Below the pieces are notes generated by a model. That model worked only from the letters and a program-made list of their open reading frames with translations. It was not told the DNA's origin and searched no databases. Below, piece by piece: positions 16,924 through 25,396 of a stretch of 64,000 bases of DNA. The stretch comes from Microbacterium gorillae. GTDB lineage: Bacteria > Actinomycetota > Actinomycetes > Actinomycetales > Microbacteriaceae. The position numbers were made by a program, and so were the translations under genes. The stretch spans positions 186,001 to 250,000 of the forward strand of contig NZ_LN648874.1 of the NCBI RefSeq assembly GCF_000826185.2, written 5' to 3'. Numbering within the stretch: position 1 is the stretch's first letter; each line of letters starts with the position of its first letter.

Positions 16924-19371
16924 TCAGTCCGTCCGGCGGACGTCGGATGCGGCGATGTCCGTCCGCAACCCGCGCCAACGCGGGTGGCGCAGATGCTCCG
17001 ACGGACTCCATTCCGCGAACTCGACCTCGCCGACGTGCACCGGCTCCACCCACACGGCATCCGCAGCGTCCGCGGCGGGCACGTCGGCGAAGGGATTCAC
17101 GTCGGTTCCCAGCGGAGCGAGCAGGCGCAGCAGGGCGTCGGCGGCGGAATCACTGAAACCGGTCCCGACGCGCCCGGCGTAATGGAGGGAGCCGTCCGGC
17201 GTGCGGACACCGACCAGCAGAGAGCCGATCGCACCGGCGCGCCCGCCCCGACCCGGGCGGATGCCCCCGATCACGACGTCCTGCGTCCGCGTGAGCTTGA
17301 GTTTGAGCCACGCGTCGGAGCGGGACCCGGCGCGGTAGGGCGAACGCGGGTCCTTGACCATCACTCCTTCCAAGTCCAGCGCGCGGGCGGCATCCCACGC
17401 GTCGGAAACATCATCGAACACCGGAGGCACGGCGACCGATGCGCTTGCGGCGACCAGGCTCTCCAGACGCTCCCGTCGATCGCGCAGCGGCAGATCGGTG
17501 AGGTCGGTGTCGGCGGCAAGGATGTCGAAGAGGAACAACGACACCGGCGTGCGACGAGCTTCGGCGGAGATCGCGGACGCGTCGGTGAGATGCATGCGGT
17601 TCTGCAGCAGCGGGAAGCTCGGCCTGTTCGCGCTGTCCAGGGCGACGATCTCGCCATCGAGCACGGCCGAGGTGGCCGCGACCGTCAGCGCACCCGCCGC
17701 GGTGAGCTCGGGGTAGCGGGCGGTGATCTCCGTCCCGTTGCGTCCCCAGATGCGCACCCGCCCGCCGTCCCACCCGACGATCGCGCGGATGCCGTCCCAC
17801 TTCATCTCCACCCACGGCGTCTGCCCGGTCCGGGTGGCGGCGGCGGTGCCCAGGGCGGGGGTCGCCGGCGTCGCGAGCATCGGTGCGACGTAGTGCGCCG
17901 CGGCACCAGCCGCGGAGCTCGCGGGTGGCGACGGGGGAGGGCTCAGCGGGTCGTCCTCATCGTGCGGAACAACGGGGGACCCGTCCGGCTGCGCTCGTCC
18001 GTCCGCGGTCCGCTTCATGCGGCGCAGCAGCCAGGTGGAGCGCTCGCCTTCCCCGTCCGTGCGGATCAGGACGATGCGGACGCCGTCGGCGGGACCTCCC
18101 GGGCGCCCGTGCAGCGTGACGATGATCTCGTCCTCGCGCCATTTCTCCTCGTCGTACGTGCCGCGGTCCCACAACCACATCCGTCCGGCGCCGTACTGGC
18201 CGCGCGGGATGTCGCCGGCGAAGTCGAGGTACTCCAGGGGGTGGTCCTCGGTCTGCACGGCGAGGTTGTTGCGCGTCGAGGTCTCCGGGAGGCCCTTGGG
18301 CACCGCCCAGCTGACCAGCACTCCGTCGTGCTCGAGGCGCAGATCCCAGTGCAGGGCACTGGCGTGGTGCTCCTGGATGACGAAACGCCGTTCGCCCGTG
18401 TCCGTCGCGCGGGGTGTGGACGGCATGGGTTCGGGGGTCTGCGCGGAGCGACGCTTGTCGAGGTATGCGGCCAGGCGTGGTGAGGCCGCGTCCAGGCTCG
18501 CGAGGAGGTCGCCGTTCCGGGCGACCCGTCCCAGCACCTCGGTGAACTCCAGCTGTGCGAGGTCGGGGTCGGTCAGCTCCTCCCACGTCCGGGGGGCGGC
18601 GACGAACGGCCGTGCTGTGCCGCGCAGGGAGTACGGCGCGATCGTGGTCTTCTTGCCGTTGTTCTGGCTCCAGTCGATGAACACGCGACCCGCCCGCCGG
18701 TCCTTGGCCATCGTGCTGACCACGAGGTCCGGCTGGTCCGCCTCGATCGCCCGGGCCAGCGCGTGCGCGACCTCCGAGACCTGGGCGCTGGTCTGCGTGC
18801 CGTCCAGGTGGGCGTACAGGTGGATCCCCTTGCTGCCGCTGGTGACCGGAAAGGGTGTCAGGCCCATTCCGATCAACAGGTCGCGGGCGATCATGGCGAC
18901 GGCGGCGCACTCCGCCAGTCCGGCGCCCTCGCCCGGATCCAGGTCCAGCACCAGCCGGTCGGGATTGCCGCGTTGCCCGGCGGCGTCGAAGCGCCACTGC
19001 GGGACGTGCAGCTCGAGTGCGGCGAGCTGCGCGAAGTGGACCAGCGCGGCGGCGGAGTCGGCGAGCGGGTAGTCCTTGTCGCCGTCGCTGTGCGCGATGG
19101 TTCGTCGGAGGAGCCAGTCCGGCGCGCCGGGTTCGAGTTGTTTGACGAAGAACGGCCGCTGCGGGTCTTCCGCCGTCCCCACCCCGTGCGGCCAGCGCTT
19201 GCGCGTGACCGGACGACCGGCCACGTGCGGCAGCAGGACGGGCGCGATCCGCAGGGCGTAGTCGATCACCTCGGCCTTGGTGGTTCCGGTCGCGGGGTAG
19301 AGCACCTTGTCGAGGTTCGTCAGGCGGAGGCGTCGGCCGTCGACGGTCGTCACCACCTCGCCCGCTGCCAT
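16924..19371 (-). CDS. ligD: Multifunctional non-homologous end-joining DNA ligase LigD
   Basis: This 815-aa protein has the mycobacterial domain order. First is a primase-like polymerase domain (residues ~1-290; VLDLDP with the catalytic Asp pair near 143/145, and SGSKGIHLYAHLDG). Second is a 3'-phosphoesterase domain (~325-450; VIQEHHASALHWDLRLE with the conserved His residues, and GDIPRGQYGAG). Third is an ATP-dependent ligase domain (~495-815) with nucleotidyl Lys524 in VEMKWDGIRA. It repairs double-strand breaks together with Ku, whose gene is divergent and 85 bp away. Pro/Ala-rich linkers separate the domains. Confidence 0.97.
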   Translation of the reverse strand: MAAGEVVTTVDGRRLRLTNLDKVLYPATGTTKAEVIDYALRIAPVLLPHVAGRPVTRKRWPHGVGTAEDPQRPFFVKQLEPGAPDWLLRRTIAHSDGDKDYPLADSAAALVHFAQLAALELHVPQWRFDAAGQRGNPDRLVLDLDPGEGAGLAECAAVAMIARDLLIGMGLTPFPVTSGSKGIHLYAHLDGTQTSAQVSEVAHALARAIEADQPDLVVSTMAKDRRAGRVFIDWSQNNGKKTTIAPYSLRGTARPFVAAPRTWEELTDPDLAQLEFTEVLGRVARNGDLLASLDAASPRLAAYLDKRRSAQTPEPMPSTPRATDTGERRFVIQEHHASALHWDLRLEHDGVLVSWAVPKGLPETSTRNNLAVQTEDHPLEYLDFAGDIPRGQYGAGRMWLWDRGTYDEEKWREDEIIVTLHGRPGGPADGVRIVLIRTDGEGERSTWLLRRMKRTADGRAQPDGSPVVPHDEDDPLSPPPSPPASSAAGAAAHYVAPMLATPATPALGTAAATRTGQTPWVEMKWDGIRAIVGWDGGRVRIWGRNGTEITARYPELTAAGALTVAATSAVLDGEIVALDSANRPSFPLLQNRMHLTDASAISAEARRTPVSLFLFDILAADTDLTDLPLRDRRERLESLVAASASVAVPPVFDDVSDAWDAARALDLEGVMVKDPRSPYRAGSRSDAWLKLKLTRTQDVVIGGIRPGRGGRAGAIGSLLVGVRTPDGSLHYAGRVGTGFSDSAADALLRLLAPLGTDVNPFADVPAADAADAVWVEPVHVGEVEFAEWSPSEHLRHPRWRGLRTDIAASDVRRTD

Positions 19372-19456
19372 GGCCCGACCTTATCCCGGTGCCTGCCTGA
19401 CGAGGCCGGGATTCGCGGGACTTGTCGGCCCCACCGGGCCGGTGTGTACTGGGGGC

Positions 19457-20275
19457 ATGCGATCCATCTGGAAGGGCGCCGTGACGTTCGGCCTGGTCAA
19501 CGTCCCGGTGAAGGTGTACTCCGCCACGGAGGACCACGACGTATCCCTGCACCAGGTGCACGCCGCCGATGGCGGACGCATCCGCTACCAGCGCGTGTGC
19601 GAACTCGACGGCGAGGTGGTGCCGTACGCGGAGATCGATCGCGCCTACGACGACGGCGTGCAGACGGTGGTCCTGACCAAGGACGACCTCGCGGCGCTCC
19701 CCGCGGAGCGCACGCGTGAGATCGACGTCGTGGAGTTCGTGCCGAGCGACCAGGTCGACCCGATACTGCTGGACAAGCCCTACTACCTGGAACCGGACTC
19801 CGCGTCGGCCAAGGCGTACGTGCTGCTGCGGGAGACGCTCAAGCGCACGGATCGGACGGCGATCGTCCGGTTCACCCTCCGGCAGAAGACGCGCCTGGCG
19901 GCGCTGCGCGTCCGTGACGACGTCCTGATGCTGCAGACGCTGCTCTGGGCGGACGAGGTGCGCGTCGCGCAGTTCCCCTCGCTCACGGACGACGTGAAGA
20001 TCTCGGACAAGGAACTGGAGCTGTCCGCCGCGCTCGTGGACGGGTTCGCGTCCGATTTCGAGCCGGCCGCCTTCGTCGATGAGTACCAGCAGGAGCTGCG
20101 CACGCTCATCGCGGCGAAGCTGGAGCAGGGCGATGCGATCGACACCGAGGAGACCTTCGGTGCCCGCGCGGAGACCGGCGGTGAGGTCATCGACCTGATG
20201 GCCGCCCTGCAGGCCAGCGTGGAGCGTTCGCGGGCCGCGCGTGAGGCGGCCCAGGAGCGCTCCGAAGCGGGCTGA
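19457..20275 (+). CDS. ku: Non-homologous end-joining protein Ku
   Basis: This 272-aa homodimeric DNA-end-binding protein starts MRSIWKGAVTFGLVNVPVKV, the canonical bacterial Ku N-terminus; ILLDKPYYLEPD and the RTAIVRFTLRQKTRLA segment of the ring follow. It recruits LigD, encoded divergently upstream. A weak TGTACT box ends 6 nt before the ATG, consistent with a leaderless mRNA. The open frame upstream of 19457 is not coding. Confidence 0.96.
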   Translation: MRSIWKGAVTFGLVNVPVKVYSATEDHDVSLHQVHAADGGRIRYQRVCELDGEVVPYAEIDRAYDDGVQTVVLTKDDLAALPAERTREIDVVEFVPSDQVDPILLDKPYYLEPDSASAKAYVLLRETLKRTDRTAIVRFTLRQKTRLAALRVRDDVLMLQTLLWADEVRVAQFPSLTDDVKISDKELELSAALVDGFASDFEPAAFVDEYQQELRTLIAAKLEQGDAIDTEETFGARAETGGEVIDLMAALQASVERSRAAREAAQERSEAG

Positions 20276-20276
20276 G

Positions 20277-20984
20277 TCAGCTCTCCGGGGTCGCTTCGGT
20301 GGCGGCGGCATCCTCCCGCGCGTTCTTGCGCGCCTTCCGCCGCTCGGAGAAGTAGTGCCAGGCTGTGATGGCGATCGAGCCGACGACGGCGGCGAGCAGG
20401 ATCACGTCGATGTACTGGGCCACGAATTCGCCGAGACCCGGGATGAATCCGATGCCGTAGCCGGCCATGGTGAGGCCGAAGCCCCAGAGGATCGCGCCGA
20501 TGAAGTTGTACAGGCTGTAGCGCTTCCACGGCATGTGACCGACACCGGCGGCCACCGGTGCGAAGGTCCGGACGATCGGAACCCACCGGGCGATGATGAT
20601 GGTGAGCCCGCCGAAGCGCTCGAAGAACGCGTTCGTACGGGTCACGTTCTGCATGCTGAACAGGCCGGAATCACGTTTCTCGAACACCGCCGGCCCGCCC
20701 TTGTGGCCGATGTAGTACCCGACCTCACCGCCGACGAACGCCGCCAGCCCGATCAGCAGAGCGACCCACCACACCGAGATGCCGAAGACACCGTGCGGGG
20801 CGACATCGCTGCCGTGCGCGAGAAGCCCGGACATCACCAGGAGCGTGTCGCCGGGCAGGAGGAAACCGATCAGCAGTCCGGTCTCGGCGAAGATGATCAG
20901 GCACACCACGAGCAACGCCCACGGCCCGGCCGCGGCGATGATCGCCTCCGGGTCGAGGAAGGGAATGAGTCCGGCGTGAACCAC
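20277..20984 (-). CDS. DedA family membrane protein
   Basis: This 235-aa protein has the DedA/VTT layout: an N-terminal re-entrant region (IIFAETGLLIGFLLPGDTLL with the conserved ET and PGD), the FVGGEVGYYIGHKGGPAVF segment and FFERFGGLTIIIARWVPIVRTFAP, then two to three C-terminal helices and a basic tail. Family members move phospholipids (or C55-P carriers) across the membrane and support proton-motive force. It is convergent with ku with a 1-bp gap. Confidence 0.9.
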   Translation of the reverse strand: MVHAGLIPFLDPEAIIAAAGPWALLVVCLIIFAETGLLIGFLLPGDTLLVMSGLLAHGSDVAPHGVFGISVWWVALLIGLAAFVGGEVGYYIGHKGGPAVFEKRDSGLFSMQNVTRTNAFFERFGGLTIIIARWVPIVRTFAPVAAGVGHMPWKRYSLYNFIGAILWGFGLTMAGYGIGFIPGLGEFVAQYIDVILLAAVVGSIAITAWHYFSERRKARKNAREDAAATEATPES

Positions 20985-21035
20985 GGGTGATGTCCTGTCT
21001 TAGAGCGACCGTCGTCCGGGAATGGTCGATGGTCG

Positions 21036-21117
21036 TGCGGAAGGTGGGACTCGAACCCACACGCCGTGAAGCACAGGAACCTAAATCCTGCGTGTCTACC
21101 GATTCCACCACTCCCGC
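21036..21117 (-). tRNA. tRNA-Leu (anticodon TAG)
   Basis: On the minus strand the acceptor GCGGGAG pairs with CTTCCGC and is followed by an A discriminator. The anticodon stem CAGGA/TCCTG encloses loop TTTAGGT, the T-arm has GGTTCGAGTCC, and the long variable region marks a class II leucine tRNA. The CCA end is not encoded. Confidence 0.95.
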
Positions 21118-21399
21118 GTCCCTCGATTCTAGTTGTTCGCTGTGGGGCGTTACGTGCCGGCCAACCCGCACATCCGCCGGGAATCAGTCGGATTCCGACG
21201 GGGCGGAATGCTCCACCGTGGCTGTGGGCGCGCGCTGCCGTCACCGGGGGAGGACGTCTGAGCGGGCGGCAGAACGAGTCCGTGCTCGTCGGCAGCGAGG
21301 ACGAGTCGAGCCGCATCGGGACTCCGGACGTCGTGCGACGCACCGAGCACGCGCGCGGACTGTGGACGGGCGAGGCGACCCAGCGCCGGTGACCGCATC

Positions 21400-21675
21400 A
21401 TGGGCGCCATGCATGCCATCGCCACCGCCGTCGCGGACCGTGTCCGTGCCCAGTTGCGCAGCGAGGAGTCGGACCCGCGTCGGGACCCGGCCCGCGCGCA
21501 CGACCTCGCGCTCGCGGCCGTCCGCGCCCACAACGATGTGGCGGCGGCCCGCGGGCTCCCGCTCGTGGAGGACGAGTCGGCGTGTGTGCGGACCGTCATC
21601 GCCGCCGTCGCCGGGTACGGTCCGCTGCAGCCGTATCTGGATGACCCCGCGATCGAGGAAGGAACGACGCTGTAA
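21400..21675 (+). pseudogene. tadA: 5' fragment of split tadA (Tad pilus ATPase)
   Basis: The first ~85 codons are the N-terminal part of a CpaF/TadA-type ATPase, ending YGPLQPYLDDPAIEE; from 21657 the frame enters integrated-element DNA (GTTL) and stops at TAA 21673. The remainder of the gene resumes at 33273 in the same codon phase. Joining at the shared GA rebuilds DDPAIEELWINAPDRVFVA, matching the conserved N-terminal motif of this family. The 91-aa product alone lacks every catalytic motif. The 282 bp between tRNA-Leu and this start hold no gene I can support. Confidence 0.9.
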
Positions 21676-21676
21676 C
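21635..21676 (+). other. attL: left attachment site
   Basis: The tadA half (to 21654) meets the element half (21657-21676) at crossover dinucleotide GA (21655-21656). The element half reads GGAAGGAACGACGCTGTAAC, the inverted partner of the arm at the right end. Confidence 0.8.
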
Positions 21677-21864
21677 ACGCTCAGGTTAACACGTTGTGAG
21701 GGGTCGCTGTGGTGGGCGTGACGGTGGCACCGCGTCCACGCAAACCGTCTTGCGCGCTTCGACTTGCGGGCGATGATTTTCCTGGTCAGACGCGGTTTTG
21801 ATGCGTGCTAGCTTGTCGTTTAGGGCGTGGTTTCTCGCCGGTCCTGATCTGAGAGGCAAGCGGC

Positions 21865-22176
21865 ATGATTCGTTTAGACGCGGTGGAGAAAGTGGTCGGT
21901 AGCAGCGTGGTTGAGGAGGGTGCGCGGGCGTTCGTCCATGACGTGCGGGAGGACGCCGCAGAGCTCGTGGCGTCATCGGCGCCATTCGATGTCGTCATCG
22001 CGCCGCGCCGGGCCGCGTTGATGGTCGCCGCGGCGGACCTGATCGAGGCGCTCGTCGACGTCCACGGTGGTGTGGACGGCCTCGTCGGGGCGGCGGCGCT
22101 GGGGCTCGACGTGAGCGGCTGCCTGGAGTACGTGCTTTCCGTCGCGGTCGATGAGGAGGTCGCGCGTATCGCATAG
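21865..22176 (+). CDS. Hypothetical protein at the attL end
   Basis: This 103-aa protein starts MIRLDAVEKVVGSSVVEEGA and has alternating charged and aliphatic residues typical of a small globular or helical protein, unlike the opposite-strand frame, which is Ser/Thr/Pro-rich. I do not recognise a domain. It is the only plus-strand gene beside attL, about 200 bp from the crossover point. The position would suit a regulator or recombination directionality factor, but nothing in the sequence shows it. Confidence 0.55.
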   Translation: MIRLDAVEKVVGSSVVEEGARAFVHDVREDAAELVASSAPFDVVIAPRRAALMVAAADLIEALVDVHGGVDGLVGAAALGLDVSGCLEYVLSVAVDEEVARIA

Positions 22177-22209
22177 AACGACTCGGATCGCTGGGGAGTG
22201 AGGGCGCTG

Positions 22210-22788
22210 TCAGAAGGGCGCGGAGGCATCGTTGGCGTGTGCGCCGCGCACGTGGGCGAACGCGGCGCGCGGTGACATGCTCGCGAGGCGGGCGCGGGCG
22301 GCGGATTCGGTCCCGCCGAGTGCGATGCGGTGGGGGAGGTGCTCGACGAGTGCGACGTCGGGATAGAGGGCGCGGTTGTGGTTCCAGACATCGCACGGTC
22401 GCGGAGCCTCTCGACGCCCGATGTGGCCCCCTGGGCAGCGAGGAGCGGTCTCGTAGGTGGCGTTCCATCTCTGCGCTCCGATCACGATGAGGTGGGCGTC
22501 GAGGTGCGCGAGTACGGCGGTGCGCAAGCGGTGGCCATTCGGGTCGTCGGCGCGGGCCTCGTCGACCGGGGCATCCGGGATCGGCTCGCTAGTGGTGGAC
22601 CGGATGGCGGCGACGACGGCGTCGTGGTGGGCGAACTGGCTGGGCCCGGTGCGGAGAGCGCGGCGGCGCGCTATGTCAGGCCCGCCCGTATGCGCCGCGG
22701 GGAGGGCGGGAGACTGGGCAGTCGTCGGAAACGCGGGGGAGGCGAGGAGGCGAGTGAATGGCGGGCGTACCGGCGCCCGTCGCGTCAA
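22210..22788 (-). CDS. Hypothetical protein, partner of the HIRAN gene
   Basis: This 192-aa protein is encoded 6 bp after the HIRAN gene on the same strand, so the two are probably co-transcribed. The N-terminal third is Pro/Ala/Arg-rich; the rest (VVAAIRSTTSEPIPDAPVD, LRTAVLAHLDAHLIVIGAQR, CPGGHIGRREAPRPCDVW) looks folded and has a few Cys/His residues that might bind metal. I recognise no family. A long opposite-strand frame covers this region but has the composition of an antisense shadow. Confidence 0.5.
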   Translation of the reverse strand: MTRRAPVRPPFTRLLASPAFPTTAQSPALPAAHTGGPDIARRRALRTGPSQFAHHDAVVAAIRSTTSEPIPDAPVDEARADDPNGHRLRTAVLAHLDAHLIVIGAQRWNATYETAPRCPGGHIGRREAPRPCDVWNHNRALYPDVALVEHLPHRIALGGTESAARARLASMSPRAAFAHVRGAHANDASAPF

Positions 22789-22794
22789 CAGGGG

Positions 22795-23385
22795 CTAGGT
22801 CGCGCGGTGAAGGTAAGCGAGGAGTCCGGGGTGTGCGGCTATGACCTTGGCGGGTTCGATTGCGATCACCTCGGCGGCGAGCGGCGCTCCGGAGTCAAGG
22901 AGCTTGGCGAGGCCGGGTGCCATGCCCTTGTTCCAGTGGCCGATAATCTGCCCGTCGACGTGCACGGCGACGGCGTGCGGGTCGTGCAGGTTATCGGGCT
23001 CGCGGACGAGTTGCGCCGGGCCGAGGCGGGTGACGCCATCGTAGTAGGACGTGCCGCGCACCTTGACGCCCCAGATGCCGAGGTGGCGGAGCTGGCGGGC
23101 GTCGACGTTGACGCGCTTGCCAGTGGTCGTCTCGATGAGCCAGAGCTGTCCGTCAGTCTCGGAGAGCCGGAGCGGCGGCATGCCGTCAGCGCCGACGATG
23201 AGGAGTGCGGCGAGTTCGCTGCTGTCGAGGTAGCCGCGTGGATGAGGGCGGCGCGCGCCGTCGTCCGCGGAGGCGGTGATGGTGAACGTCACGGGGCGTG
23301 CCTCGGTGGCTGTCGGCGCGGGGGATACCGGGCGGGACAGACCGAGCGCACTGCGGATGGAGTCGAGTAGTCCCACGCGCGCCAT
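22795..23385 (-). CDS. HIRAN domain protein
   Basis: This 196-aa protein has a C-terminal HIRAN domain (residues ~105-190): VRGTSYYDGVTRLG, VREPDNLHDPHAVAVHVDG then IIGHWNKGMAPGLAKLLDSG. HIRAN domains bind DNA or 3' DNA ends, either alone or in helicases such as HLTF/Rad5. The N-terminal ~100 residues are a separate region, partly Pro/Ala-rich, beginning GLLDSIRSALGLSRP. It may act on element or phage DNA ends. The ATG at 23385 overlaps a TAGGAT box; a leaderless start at GTG 23376 is an alternative. Confidence 0.75.
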   Translation of the reverse strand: MARVGLLDSIRSALGLSRPVSPAPTATEARPVTFTITASADDGARRPHPRGYLDSSELAALLIVGADGMPPLRLSETDGQLWLIETTTGKRVNVDARQLRHLGIWGVKVRGTSYYDGVTRLGPAQLVREPDNLHDPHAVAVHVDGQIIGHWNKGMAPGLAKLLDSGAPLAAEVIAIEPAKVIAAHPGLLAYLHRAT

Positions 23386-23782
23386 CCTAGGGGCCGCCGG
23401 AACGACGAAACGCCCCCGCGGTCTACGAAGGCGACTAGGGCGCTCTCAGGATATTCCCAGGAAGTATTGGCGTTACGTCTGAAGCGGTTCGTACGAGCTC
23501 GTATGGGTCCGTAGCGGCTCGTATTGGTAGCCATCTACGACAGTGGGATCGAGGGTTCCGATAGCCCGCCTGCTCGACCCGGATTAGTGTCACTTTTCGC
23601 CGGTAAACTAGACGTGTACGAAGGACACCCCGGGTAATCGCTTGGGGTTTCTCCTAGCGGGCCGGGGTGGGGTGCCTTTAATTTGCGGTTGCAGGCGCAT
23701 CGATCCTACCTGCTCTGGATGAGAACGGATACCGAATGCCGTTTTCGTTCGGAGCGTCGGCCCCCGTGCCGTAAGGACTGAT
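23386..23782. other. Intergenic region between HIRAN gene and a small plus-strand ORF
   Basis: About 400 bp with no gene I can support. It holds a cluster of short repeats (23483-23524) and a weak 8-bp stem (CACCCCGG at 23626-23633 with CCGGGGTG at 23662-23669) that could be a terminator. It is less GC-rich than its surroundings and divergently flanked, so it is probably regulatory. Confidence 0.5.
23483..23524. repeat. Short repeats with a 12-bp palindrome
   Basis: AGCGGTTCGTA (23483-23493) and AGCGGCTCGTA (23513-23523) recur with a 30-bp step; CTCGTAT occurs at 23498 and 23518. TACGAGCTCGTA (23492-23503) is a perfect 12-bp palindrome. The arrangement suggests an operator for a divergent promoter or iteron-like sites. 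Confidence 0.6.
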
Positions 23783-24016
23783 GTGGAAGAACGAACTGGT
23801 GTTGCGACTGGGGGTTCCCCGAGCCTGAGCCTGTCGCTTGCAGACGAGTTGTTGCGCGCCGTCGCTTTGAGGGCGGTGGTGGGGTGGCAAGCACTCGCCA
23901 CAGGGCGCGTGCGTGTCGATCATGGCGACGTTGATTCGCTTGGCCCTTGTCCGAACGACGATGAGCACGTCGCTGTCCTCGGTTCGGCGTGTGCAGAGTG
24001 TGGCACCTTGGCCTAG
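23783..24016 (+). CDS. Hypothetical small protein with C-terminal cysteines
   Basis: This possible 77-aa protein starts at a GTG. SLSLADELLRAVALRAVVGW is a plausible helix and GPCPNDDEHVAVLGSACAECG could form a small zinc knuckle. Minus-strand frames also cross this stretch, and no ribosome binding site is obvious. It converges on the terminase-like pseudogene, with a few bases of overlap. Confidence 0.35.
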   Translation: MEERTGVATGGSPSLSLSLADELLRAVALRAVVGWQALATGRVRVDHGDVDSLGPCPNDDEHVAVLGSACAECGTLA

Positions 24017-24388
24017 CCCGCCGAACTGTCTAGGTCGCTCCGTCCCCCGCGAGGAGGGGCGGGGCGGCTGCTCCAGCGCTTAGCGACAAGGGCGGCGCCT
24101 GCGGCGGAGGCCGAGGAGCGGGCGCGGATGGTGTCCATCGCGGCTTTGTACTGCCGAACCTCGGTGATGAGCGGTTTAGCGACGATCTGGCCCTGGGAGC
24201 CCTCGACGGTGAGGCCGTTCTCGGTGATGTGGGCCTGCATCGTGTCGGCCTCGCTGAGGAGGTCGCAAGCGGCGTAGAGGGCGCTTAGGGTCGACTTTTC
24301 GAGGTCGGGGGTGGTCCTCGGTGACCCCGCGGAAGGTGCGTTTTGCGGCGGCGCTCCAGGAGGTCCGGGCGCGGAAGGCGGTAGCCAC
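24013..24388 (-). pseudogene. Small-terminase-like gene with a +1 frameshift
   Basis: The start is GTG 24388, preceded by an AGGGGG ribosome binding site. The first frame reads ATAFRARTSWSAAAKRTF, then GVTEDHP, and is interrupted at a run of five C (complement of 24307-24311). One base fewer gives DHPDLEKSTLSALYAACDLL and continues to the stop. The rebuilt ~124-aa protein resembles P27-type phage small terminases: a helical segment followed by GLTVEGSQGQIVAKPLITEV and a basic tail. Small terminases recognise phage DNA for packaging. It could be a pseudogene, a sequencing error, or programmed +1 slippage at CCC-C. Confidence 0.6.
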
Positions 24389-24492
24389 GGGGCCCCCTTT
24401 CGGGAACGACGAAGGCCCCCGATGCCCGGGGTGGCGGGCGAAGCGGGGGCCGTGCAGTGCTCGGGCTGGCGTCGAAACGGTAGTGTTTGGCG

Positions 24493-25146
24493 GTGACTCA
24501 GATTGACGTTCTCTTCGATGATGTGACCGTCGACGGGCGGCGGCGCAGGTTGGTATCGGTTCACGGTGAGCCGGAAGCGTTGTTCGGGCCACTGCTCGCG
24601 GCTGCGGTCGGTCGGGAGCCGTCGACCTGGTTCTACCTCGCTGTGCCCGCGAGCGTAGACGCGCCGTCATTCACAGCGGTCATCGATGCCGAGGCGACTA
24701 TGGGCGACCTTGCTGCCCTGGCCGATGGGGAGGAATTGCCGGTAGACGCCGGTGGCCGCGGCGGCGGAAACATCACGCTGGTATCAGATCTGATCACGGC
24801 GGCCCTGAACATCGCAGGGCTCTACGCCCTGCTTAGGGGCGGCGTAGCGATCCTGTATCAGGCGATCAACCGACCGAAGCGAGACGAGTCCAGAGCATGG
24901 CTCACGGCGGACGGCGGGTCTGGCAGTGAGCCGTCTCCTGAGCTGCTGGCGATGGTGAGGCGGTATCCGGAGTACGGACTCTCTGAGGTCGAGAGGGCCT
25001 ACAACCTGAGCACCGAGCAAGCGGCGAGGCTGCTGCGCGCCACAGGGTTTGAGAAGGTGCCGGACGGCCCGCACACTTATCCCGATTCGTGGCGTCGATT
25101 GGCGCAGAAGGAAGCACCCGGGCCCGTCGACATTGACGAGGACTAG
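24493..25146 (+). CDS. Hypothetical protein with a hydrophobic central segment
   Basis: This protein of about 217 aa starts at GTG 24493 (MTQIDVLFDDVTVDGRRRRL); TTG 24487 is an alternative. An N-terminal alpha/beta-looking region is followed by a Gly-rich linker (AGGRGGGNITL), a moderately hydrophobic helix (LITAALNIAGLYALLRGGVA) and a C-terminal helical part with YGLSEVERAYNLSTEQAARL, which looks like a winged-helix or HTH-type helix pair. I recognise no family. It is divergent from the small-terminase-like pseudogene. A membrane-associated cargo protein, such as a defence or superinfection factor, is conceivable but not shown. Confidence 0.6.
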   Translation: MTQIDVLFDDVTVDGRRRRLVSVHGEPEALFGPLLAAAVGREPSTWFYLAVPASVDAPSFTAVIDAEATMGDLAALADGEELPVDAGGRGGGNITLVSDLITAALNIAGLYALLRGGVAILYQAINRPKRDESRAWLTADGGSGSEPSPELLAMVRRYPEYGLSEVERAYNLSTEQAARLLRATGFEKVPDGPHTYPDSWRRLAQKEAPGPVDIDED

Positions 25147-25396
25147 CCCGGGCCCTGGTGGCGCTGCGGTCCGACGGGACGAACGTCACGGCGTCAAGAT
25201 CGGGCCCTTGGTGCGCACCACGCGGGGAAGAGCGTGACCGCTAGATATTCGAGGCGCTGTACCGTCGGCGGGTTTGGCGGAGGCTGAGGCGGGCGTGTCG
25301 CTCGTGGACCTGCGTGATGCGGAGCGGTCGACGATGGCGACGAAGTCCGGGGCGGACACGCGCAAGCGATGGGCAGCTCGCGGCGCAGGCATGGGG

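Noticed and set aside
17957..20311. A 784-codon minus-strand frame across ku and ligD
   Set aside because: It is an out-of-frame shadow with Arg/Pro/Ala-rich, low-complexity sequence; the LigD and Ku frames fully explain the region.
21118..21399. Possible remnant of a CpaE/TadZ-like gene before tadA
   Set aside because: Frames exist on both strands, but no motif (Walker A, receiver-like segment) could be recognised.
22330..23370. A 346-codon plus-strand frame opposite the HIRAN gene
   Set aside because: The minus strand has a recognisable HIRAN domain; the plus frame is its antisense.
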